DNA of 64,000 bases, taken from Spisula solida. Its lineage: Eukaryota; Mollusca; Bivalvia; Venerida; Mactridae. The position numbers and the translations under genes were made by a program. Below the pieces are notes generated by a model. It saw only the letters and a program-made list of their open reading frames with translations. It did no database searches and was not told the origin of the DNA. Where the stretch lies: positions 20,503,322-20,567,321 of the forward strand of contig OX365955.1 of NCBI GenBank assembly GCA_947247005.1, written 5' to 3'. Of the stretch, positions 62,701-64,000 are shown piece by piece; within the stretch, counting starts at the first letter, position 1; each line of letters opens with the position of its first letter.

Positions 62701-63599
62701 TTTAATAAAGACAATTCTGAAATATTCTGTAGAATAATCTGCCGTACTTAGCAAAGCAAACTGTATAAACATGCCCACAACTAGAAACTACAGTACTTGT
62801 CAACTCCAGCCATCTAGATGATGCAATCGCATTTCGTCTGTTCGTGTAGGCCTACACCACGAATGTTGAAATCCTCTTAAATCAGTTATAAAATAATACC
62901 ATCCGGACCTGATACCTAGCCGCAACCCGACACATCAGTAGTAATCAAACTTTCATCTGTCAACATCCGCAATAAATACCACAATTTCCAGAAACAGACA
63001 TGATTTTCGTGATTATTAATTTTATCGTGTGTTCGGCTACTGCTTGGCGTAAAAAGGAAGTGGTACAGACTGGTATACAGGTTCCAGTGCCGAATGACTA
63101 AAAACGAATCCTTTCAGGCGAAAAAGTGAGAACCCGCCAACCTTACTGACTGGGTTACCGACATCACACAGGATCTGCGATTTGCAGAGTTAAACACAGC
63201 GGAGCCGTCTACCATTTAAATTCGGATGCCTTTTGTTTACATCCAAAAGCTGGATAAACACGGAAGTAATTTGTGTAGAGGCTACACGAGCGGAGACACA
63301 AGTAATTTGCTAAAAATAAGTGTCGTTATGTTTATGCAATCATAACGAATATTATTTAAAGAAATTTTTTGTTTCAAATATGTCATAAAATTTTATTTCT
63401 TTTCCTATTCTAACATCAGCGGTATTATATATTTGTTCGCTTATAGTTTTACAAGCATCTGTATCATTATACATTGACCTACTTTCAGGATATTGTAAGA
63501 CTATTGTTAGAGAATGGTGCCAAAATAGACTTGAAGAATAATTTCCGCTGTACACCAATTAACCTGGCTATAGAAGGATTACAAAGGAAAATCTGTCAT
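32586..63599 (+). CDS. CH-domain and ankyrin-repeat protein, 16 exons, partial at 3' end
   Basis: Exons: 32586-32758, 33318-33441, 33766-33876, 35135-35257, 38957-40348, 42118-42249, 47430-47524, 48845-48926, 49978-50067, 50565-50691, 51683-51762, 52292-52396, 53350-53476, 54459-54541, 55277-55519, 63489-63599. All are GT-AG with matching phases, giving 1066 residues to the last donor. Residues ~1-135 form a CH domain (INGFTAWVNLRL, NVLMDLLTGTHMRYLVESFT, SADHVFNLLWRMISHDI). Residues ~138-641 are a Lys-rich then acidic, repeat-bearing linker. About 660-785 is a second CH-like domain (DSRVLCALVNSFVPNTF, LNDRWTINLALKTAEKM, YFAFFLMVAYRYRQ). A helical part follows, then an ankyrin pair (GNTALHLACRMGHFDIVRLL) at the window edge. 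CH domains usually bind actin or microtubules and ankyrin repeats bind proteins, so a cytoskeletal adaptor is inferred. I do not recognise the orthologue. The start is fixed by an in-frame TGA at 32565-32567 upstream of the ATG. Confidence 0.85.
33145..33290. repeat. Degenerate ~24-bp tandem repeat in intron 1
   Basis: About six loosely repeated units of the form TAGAGAGGTTGTTTCTGTAG. The phrase also resembles the AGAGGTTGTACTGTA terminus of the MITE at 41871-42056. Confidence 0.5.
33318..33876 (+). CDS. CH/ankyrin gene exons 2-3 (rest of first CH domain)
   Basis: Exon 2 is 33318-33441 (acceptor TTTTTATAG, donor CAT|GTAAGT) and exon 3 is 33766-33876 (acceptor TTTTTTCCAG, donor AAG|GTTAGT). 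They encode RIDWVVAELKRKNVIAEDVF, then MRSADHVFNLLWRMISHDIW and a RAEYLQVEDLDVL helix, the second half of a CH fold. Confidence 0.85.
34435..35001 (+). repeat. CCCCCAGATA tandem element, short copy
   Basis: It has the same start (TATACCCCCAGATA, GGGGGCTATATTGGAGTCAT) and end (TATTCATCACATTCAGTGAT) as the element at 1498-2966 but only about three internal TTTTGTCCG...GTTATGGCCCTTTG units. It lies in intron 3 of the CH/ankyrin gene. Confidence 0.85.
35135..35257 (+). CDS. CH/ankyrin gene exon 4 (Lys-rich linker)
   Basis: The acceptor is TTGTTATTACAG and the donor GAAGAG|GTTAGT; phase 0 on both sides. It encodes WTPEPPPKKKKHKNKSKKSL then an acidic KQSEKSEE end. The KKKKHKNKSKK run could serve as a nuclear-localisation or filament-binding basic patch (inference). 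Confidence 0.8.
35347..35670. repeat. Dispersed repeat with TCCG microsatellite
   Basis: CCCCCTATCGATAGATGGGG leads into GGCATATAGTGATTCACCTG, about 60 bp of (TCCG)n, then ACACTCTCCACACGCCTGTA, CCACAGGGGGCATAAGCGTT and TGAACGCAGTCTTGT. A diverged copy is at 53545-53910. Confidence 0.7.
35789..36129. mobile_element. hAT-like MITE, CAGTG termini, copy 1
   Basis: The CAGTGTTTTTTTCATTCTTT end faces GAAAAAAATCACTG on the right; ACAAC flanks both sides (35784-35788 and 36130-36134). The interior (AAATTTGAAGGGAGAGATTC, TCAAAATCGGACATAAAATG, ACATTTTTGACAAGAAGTCA) matches the second copy at 54108-54371. Confidence 0.75.
36234..36485 (+). CDS. Possible optional acidic exon of the CH/ankyrin gene
   Basis: An open 84-codon segment bounded by a weak acceptor (AAACTTTTAAAG) and a good donor (TATGAG|GTAGTA), phase 0 on both sides, so it could be included without changing frame between exons 4 and 5. 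It encodes DMTIGEGADDDDHDDGCDVL and then DDDFDDDDDDSSDYSYE, an extremely acidic stretch on a GAT-rich base composition. It could equally be a microsatellite-derived intronic ORF; the polypyrimidine tract is poor. Confidence 0.35.
36490..38956 (+). other. CH/ankyrin intron 4, downstream part
   Basis: No exon was seen. A short (TTG)n tract is at about 36537-36560. The rest is AT-rich intron, ending with the TTTTGTCGTACCAG acceptor of exon 5. Confidence 0.5.
38957..40348 (+). CDS. CH/ankyrin gene exon 5 (464-residue acidic repeat linker)
   Basis: An unusually large exon for this gene. It encodes an acidic, Ser/Thr-rich, probably disordered linker with two kinds of degenerate internal repeat: VGTNRESQIDSRTGHSF / VGTNQESEPDSKTGLSY, each followed by a TLE(E/Q)N-VESTD phrase; and IGTNRYSSNEMDMNEMGT / MGTNRYWNNKFDVEM units. 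Near the end is a Ser-Lys-rich stretch (SGSSMSKSSIKSRSKTPSTK). The donor is GAT|GTTTGT, phase 0, chosen because exon 6 continues in frame into the second CH domain; it is not a strong donor. Confidence 0.8.
40349..40447 (+). CDS. Read-through extension of exon 5: hydrophobic tail and stop
   Basis: If the exon 5 donor is not used, the frame runs 32 more codons to TAA at 40445-40447, encoding a very hydrophobic stretch (WDWLIVIVVVVIWNTVNYF) and a short polar end (HSKINY). This would make a roughly 673-residue tail-anchored protein with only the first CH domain. It is seen in the sequence as an open frame only; expression is unproven, and chance hydrophobicity in AT-rich intron is possible. Confidence 0.3.
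   Translation, partial: VCIITIQWDWLIVIVVVVIWNTVNYFHSKINY
40448..41870 (+). other. CH/ankyrin intron 5, first part
   Basis: No exon or recognisable repeat. AT-rich intron sequence. Confidence 0.5.
41871..42056. mobile_element. MITE, TACAGTACAACCTCT termini
   Basis: Perfect 15-bp inverted termini (TACAGTACAACCTCT at 41871-41885 and its reverse complement at 42042-42056) bound 186 bp; the terminal TA could be the Tc1/mariner target duplication. It contains mirrored CTGTAGAGCAACA / TGTTGCTCAACAG blocks. It ends 61 bp before the exon 6 acceptor. Confidence 0.75.
42118..42249 (+). CDS. CH/ankyrin gene exon 6 (entry to second CH-like domain)
   Basis: The acceptor is ATAATTAATTTAG and the donor TTAAAG|GTATAT, phase 0 on both sides. 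It encodes DNDEKWIMFPNAEYMKGF, a Lys-rich turn and PSPDECVLEMVNYQLK. Its last 16 nt and its donor form the start of a 7-copy tandem array. Confidence 0.85.
42234..42493 (+). repeat. 37-bp tandem array (7 copies) repeating a 5' splice site
   Basis: The unit is CAACTATCAATTAAAG|GTATACACTCTTGATATTTAT; the bar marks the exon 6 donor. GT dinucleotides at 42250, 42289, 42326, 42363, 42400, 42437 and 42474 have the same or nearly the same context. The first unit is 39 bp (TATATA instead of TATA), the rest 37 bp. Use of the second donor would add 13 in-frame codons (VYTLLIFINYQLK); later donors shift the frame. Confidence 0.92.
43135..43250 (+). repeat. 30-bp tandem repeat, four copies
   Basis: CTCATGTTATTTGGGTGACC plus ATAGATATTT repeats four times with single-base differences, in intron 6 of the CH/ankyrin gene. 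Confidence 0.85.
43414..44380. mobile_element. 967-bp TA-flanked DNA transposon without coding capacity
   Basis: Inverted termini CGATGGGTGATCAACAAATA then C..GGAAAA.TGCT at both ends, flanked by TA (43412-43413, 44381-44382). The interior is more GC-rich than the surroundings, with ACGTCA motifs. No transposase open frame. Intron 6 of the CH/ankyrin gene. Confidence 0.85.
44383..45026 (+). other. CH/ankyrin intron 6, no feature seen
   Basis: No exon or clear repeat was identified. Confidence 0.4.
45027..45385 (+). repeat. Dispersed repeat family G (GAGGGGGTATATTG)
   Basis: TATGCCCCCTATCTTTGCTG and GAGGGGGTATATTGCTTTGC lead into two tandem ~115-bp units (AATGGTTT.TGTTCAATAACTCAAGA, TTTGCCCTAGGATCTT, AGTAGATGA.CCCTATTGATTTTG, GTCAGTAGGTCAAGGTCAC). 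Other copies are at 50748-51000, 51840-52010 and 52890-53105, all in introns of the CH/ankyrin gene. Confidence 0.75.
45881..45949 (-). repeat. tRNA-like head of a SINE
   Basis: On the minus strand, 69 nt start with GTGCCTC and end with the exact complement GAGGCAC (a 7-bp acceptor-like stem). CTCAGTGGTTAGC resembles a Pol III A box and GGGTTCAAATCC a B box. The D and anticodon arms do not fold as a normal tRNA, so this is a tRNA-derived SINE head or a tRNA pseudogene rather than a working tRNA. A B-box-like GGTTCAATCCC on the plus strand at about 45991 follows, and a family F1 arm begins at 46025. Confidence 0.6.
46025..46225 (+). repeat. Single-arm copy of family F1
   Basis: CAAAGGTAAAGTAACAATAT, AATTCCCTTGCTTA, CTTCTCTC.CACACCCTTAAG, GGAATGAGGTGTCGAGAGTG, AATATAAGTTGTTAGAACTT and ATTCATAAACTAAG match, in order, the right arm of the foldback at 994-1485. 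Next to the SINE head, it may be the SINE's tail. Confidence 0.7.
46226..47081 (+). other. CH/ankyrin intron 6, no feature seen
   Basis: No exon or clear repeat was identified. Confidence 0.4.
47082..47297. mobile_element. MITE, TACAGT...TCTCGAT termini
   Basis: The left TACAGTCGGGTCTCGATATA and the right end (minus strand TACAGTAAGGCCTCGATACA) form inverted termini 216 bp apart. Mirrored TGGGGACAAATGTTCC sits near the centre. Flanking TA fits Tc1/mariner-type insertion. Confidence 0.7.
47430..50067 (+). CDS. CH/ankyrin gene exons 7-9 (second CH-like domain)
   Basis: Exon 7 is 47430-47524 (acceptor TTCCCTCTCCTAG, donor ACAG|GTAATG), exon 8 is 48845-48926 (acceptor TTTGGTTCAG, donor GAG|GTGAGT) and exon 9 is 49978-50067 (acceptor GTACCTACAG, donor GTG|GTAAGT). 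The joined reading is SIDDFVDSRVLCALVNSF, VPNTFTADLLLNDRWTINLA, KTAEKMFYAETPFDAEDLVE, DPMAVSAYFAFFLMVAYRYR. The DSRVLCALVNxFVP...NLALxxAE...DLVE order follows the helices of a CH fold. Confidence 0.85.
47525..48844 (+). other. CH/ankyrin intron 7, no feature seen
   Basis: No exon was identified. A phrase near 47870-48050 (AAATCGATATTTTGAGAAAAC, AACTATCTGAAAACTACTCT-like) recurs near 50272-50380 in intron 9, so it is a small dispersed repeat. Confidence 0.4.
49048..49127 (+). repeat. 20-bp tandem repeat, four copies
   Basis: GCACTCCACTGGCTATCTTG repeats four times with one change in the last copy (CAATCTTG), followed by AGGTTGTAGGTTCAC, which resembles a SINE B-box region. Intron 8 of the CH/ankyrin gene. 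Confidence 0.85.
49625..49900 (+). repeat. Dispersed repeat family R, copy 3, with internal tandem units
   Basis: AAGTCGGACAGAGAAGGCAG, CAGCTGAGCACAGAAAACAT, CAAGACACAATGCCAAACTC and AGTCCCAGCTGTCAAAAAGC are followed by four imperfect ~32-bp units of AAGCCCAAGCTGAATGGCCT plus AGTTTCAGC. Collinear with 10500-10760. Confidence 0.7.
50424..50630 (+). repeat. 66-bp tandem array (3 copies) repeating a 3' splice site
   Basis: Each unit contains ATGTTTCAG|GATTTTATCAACATGTTGAT; the bar marks a possible acceptor. Candidate exon starts are 50433, 50499 and 50565. The unit is 66 bp (22 codons), no stop occurs in any copy, and all three starts are in the frame required after exon 9. The protein would gain 0, 22 or 44 residues, each unit reading DFINMLIRECN then PVLYVKYVMFQ. 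Confidence 0.92.
50565..50691 (+). CDS. CH/ankyrin gene exon 10
   Basis: The start given is the most 3' of three equivalent acceptors. It encodes DFINMLIRECNHELEKFPPI, SNMLQLQRRKDLKQQLDQH and RQ, a helix-forming stretch. The donor is ACAAG|GTGATC, phase 1. If 50433 or 50499 is used the exon is 132 or 66 nt longer, still in frame. Confidence 0.82.
50748..51000 (+). repeat. Dispersed repeat family G, copy 2
   Basis: TATGCTCCCTTCGACGAAGA, GAGGGGGTATATTGTTTTGC, CAATAACTCAAGAAGGGTTT, AGTAGATGACCCCTGTTGAT; same order as 45027-45385. Confidence 0.75.
51683..52396 (+). CDS. CH/ankyrin gene exons 11-12 (helical segment)
   Basis: Exon 11 is 51683-51762 (acceptor CATCTGTTTCAG, donor ATGAG|GTATGT) and exon 12 is 52292-52396 (acceptor TATTTTCAG, donor AACCTG|GTAATC). 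They encode AIENIQKKYDVEFCKKWVGH, VEHVQNE, then LRREIRDKMRSRFDIVEIPR and NITINDFCLAAVINL. The charged heptad-like first part suggests a helix or coiled coil; no domain recognised. Confidence 0.82.
52429..52876 (+). repeat. Dispersed element with LINE-like tail
   Basis: The sequence ends ATGCAAATAAAGTTATTGTT followed by repeated (TTCTG), the tail style of CR1/L2-type retrotransposons. The outer edges CAGGGCTTTTTTCC and (minus strand) CCGGGCTTTTTTTC also look like inverted termini, so a hAT-like MITE is an alternative. No coding sequence. Confidence 0.45.
52890..53105 (+). repeat. Dispersed repeat family G, copy 4
   Basis: TTAGGGGTATATTGCTTTGC, CAATTTTCGATTGATAAGTA, CCTATTGATTCTGTGG and GTCAACTGTCAAGATCAC follow the family order but are diverged. 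A partial copy 3 is at 51840-52010. Confidence 0.6.
53350..54541 (+). CDS. CH/ankyrin gene exons 13-14
   Basis: Exon 13 is 53350-53476 (acceptor TCACTTTCAG, donor CAAAA|GTAAGT) and exon 14 is 54459-54541 (acceptor ATGTGTATTCAG, donor TATGAG|GTAATG). They encode SLTNGSGFYLTNSKENLSEG, RRLVLRNVDTGEFIEDFTNK, then MSIKDALHIPDVPGQVVELN and PEDYPDYE. No domain recognised; this links the CH region to the ankyrin region. Confidence 0.82.
53545..53910 (+). repeat. Dispersed repeat, diverged copy of 35347-35670, with inverted family R fragment
   Basis: GAGGCATATAGTGATTGTCC, GTCCATCCGTTCG, GCCCCTGTTATTTTGGACAA and TTAACGAATGTAGTCTTGGT follow the order at 35347-35670. A family R fragment in reverse orientation (TCTGTGCTCAGCTGGTTGCA, CCTTCCCTGTCCGACTTAAC) is inserted at about 53815-53865. 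Confidence 0.6.
54108..54371. mobile_element. hAT-like MITE, CAGTG termini, copy 2
   Basis: The CAGTGATTTTTTTCTTTG end faces GAAAAAAAAATCACTG on the right; AAGT flanks both sides. About 85% like 35789-36129 by eye, with one ~60-bp deletion near the right end. Confidence 0.75.
55008..55199. mobile_element. MITE-like element, AGTCCCCTACCGG termini
   Basis: AGTCCCCTACCGGTTTTTTA faces AAACTGGTAGGGGACT at the right end, 192 bp apart. A CCGCCGTCCGCCCATCCGCC tract lies inside. It ends 77 bp before exon 15. Confidence 0.65.
55277..55519 (+). CDS. CH/ankyrin gene exon 15 (first ankyrin repeat begins)
   Basis: The acceptor is TTTTGCTTTTTCAG and the donor CACTTT|GTAAGT, phase 0 on both sides. It encodes FFFEAQSRNKQLKTGSYFLY, LFIKSARDAEFETVEKMIAF and SGNTALHLACRMGHF; the last is the TALHLA signature of an ankyrin repeat, preceded by a diverged repeat (LFIKSARDAEFETVEKMIA). 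Confidence 0.87.
55945..57762. mobile_element. Unclassified non-coding element, copy 1 (short)
   Basis: 1818 bp. The first 1137 bp (55945-57081) and last 357 bp (57412-57768, overlapping the next copy by 6 bp) are repeated in copy 2 with no difference noticed by eye. The middle 330 bp (57082-57411) is replaced in copy 2 by 4101 bp. TTATTT stands at the left edge, at the junction between copies (57763-57768) and at the far right edge (63352-63357). No terminal inverted repeats and no protein domain. It holds a 54-61 bp minisatellite at 56388-56820. Confidence 0.75.
56388..56820. repeat. 54-61 bp minisatellite in element copy 1
   Basis: About six units built on ACGCAACATGAGGTGTTCCC, TGTACACCAAGGGAGACAAC and CTCGACCTGTATAG. 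The first four are regular (54 or 61 bp; the longer form has an extra ACGCAAA); the last two are diverged and spaced out by TCAGATCTATAC-type sequence. The open frames on both strands are by-products of the repeat. An identical array is at 58206-58638. Confidence 0.88.
58206..58638. repeat. 54-61 bp minisatellite in element copy 2
   Basis: Same six-unit array as 56388-56820, shifted by 1818 bp with no difference noticed by eye. Confidence 0.88.
60807..61209. repeat. ~202-bp tandem duplication inside element copy 2
   Basis: GTCTCAAATACAAGGATAGA to CGTGTTTCCATCACAATCGTG (60807-61009) is followed directly by a second unit (61010-61209) with about 90% identity by eye; both contain CAACAATACAGGATACACAA and TCATAGATTCTATCCTCCAT. 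Confidence 0.85.
63489..63599 (+). CDS. CH/ankyrin gene exon 16 (ankyrin repeats continue)
   Basis: The acceptor is CCTACTTTCAG and the donor TGTCAT|GTATGA, phase 0. It encodes DIVRLLLENGAKIDLKNNFR and CTPINLAIEGLQRKICH, completing one ankyrin repeat and starting the next. The gene must continue beyond 64000. Confidence 0.87.
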
Positions 63600-63822
63600 G
63601 TATGAAACAAATTTTATATGTCTACTATCATGTTACTATGTTATTATCATAATTATGACTTTCCACTGCTTTGTCATATAAAATGCAGCATCATCAGAGG
63701 ACCTCATACTTAACAACAGCCTCTCTACAACAGCCTTTGCTTATATCTAATGAAAAACCTGTTGCTATGGAGTCGAGTTATACAGACTACAGTCCAATTG
63801 ATCAGACTCCTCAAAAGCCTAA

Positions 63823-64000
63823 ATAAGTGGTTGAGCATCATACCAAAGAAGAAACAAAAATGGTACCATTAATTCCCTGGCTAGACTCTCAGCAGAGAAA
63901 GAAAACTGGGTTCTCTTCTCTCATATCATCGTCGCAACGGATAACATTAGGAATGAGGTGTCGAGAGTTGAAAAAACTTGTTTCACAATCGACCTTAAAA
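63823..64000 (+). repeat. Single-arm copy of family F1 (cut by window end)
   Basis: CATACCAAAGAAGAAACAAA, TTAATTCCCTGGCTAG, TTCTCTTCTCTCATATCATC, GGAATGAGGTGTCGAGAG and TTGTTTCACAATCGACCTTA match the right arm of the foldback at 994-1485. Confidence 0.75.

Larger units (their letters stand above)
57763..63357. mobile_element. Unclassified non-coding element, copy 2 (long)
   Basis: 5595 bp in the same orientation as copy 1. 57763-58899 equals 55945-57081 (shift 1818) and 63001-63357 equals 57412-57768 (shift 5589). The 4101-bp middle (58900-63000) is unique in the window apart from a 21-bp phrase (ATATAATATAAAAACCGCAG) also in the middle of copy 1 and an internal ~202-bp duplication. It holds three TGACGTCA motifs (61969, 62462, 62482). 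No transposase, RT or recombinase could be read in any frame, so both copies look non-autonomous. Confidence 0.72.
55520..63488 (+). other. CH/ankyrin intron 15 (~8 kb) filled by a tandem element
   Basis: The intron is about 8 kb; 55945-63357 of it is two head-to-tail copies of an element with no long open frame. 55520-55944 is plain AT-rich intron. No exon was seen inside on either strand. Exons 15 and 16 join in phase 0 in mid ankyrin repeat, so nothing essential is missing. Confidence 0.7.

Overview
The window is animal nuclear DNA, AT-rich and intron-rich, most likely from a bivalve mollusc. This rests on three spliced genes with GT-AG introns, a dense load of short inverted-repeat transposons, and dispersed repeat families of the kind common in bivalve genomes (GGGGGTATATTG/GGTCAAGGTCAC blocks, TCCG microsatellite blocks, CCCCCAGATA tandem elements). 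No species can be named from sequence alone.

Three genes were reconstructed by hand from splice sites and frame continuity. (1) Positions 9906-12555, plus strand: a complete three-exon, 386-residue type II membrane carbohydrate sulfotransferase with both PAPS-binding motifs. (2) Positions 26034-20255, minus strand: six consecutive exons of a FAM199X homologue, from the middle of the protein to the stop; its 5' coding exon(s) were not found. (3) Positions 32586-63599, plus strand, running off the right edge: at least 16 exons (about 1066 residues so far) of a protein with an N-terminal calponin-homology (CH) domain, a long acidic repeat-bearing linker, a second CH-like domain and the start of an ankyrin-repeat region. 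I do not recognise a named orthologue.

Layout: 1-9.3 kb is repeats and a LINE remnant; 9.3-13 kb is the sulfotransferase, with a hAT insertion just upstream; 13-18.3 kb is tandem and foldback repeats; 18.4-26 kb is the FAM199X homologue; 27-29.4 kb is a 2.4-kb foldback element with two further elements nested in it; 29.4-32.5 kb is a probable promoter-bearing interval; 32.6-64 kb is the CH/ankyrin gene. Its last intron in the window (about 8 kb) holds two head-to-tail copies of an unclassified non-coding element.

The most unusual observation is that three separate short tandem-repeat arrays (7 x 37 bp, 3 x 66 bp, 4 x 78 bp) each include an exon-intron boundary in the repeat unit, so splice sites themselves are present in several tandem copies. 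In one case all three acceptor copies are in frame and would add a 22-residue peptide repeat per copy. A second point is an intron read-through ORF in the CH gene that would give a tail-anchored short isoform. The three genes show no shared pathway; they are ordinary neighbours.
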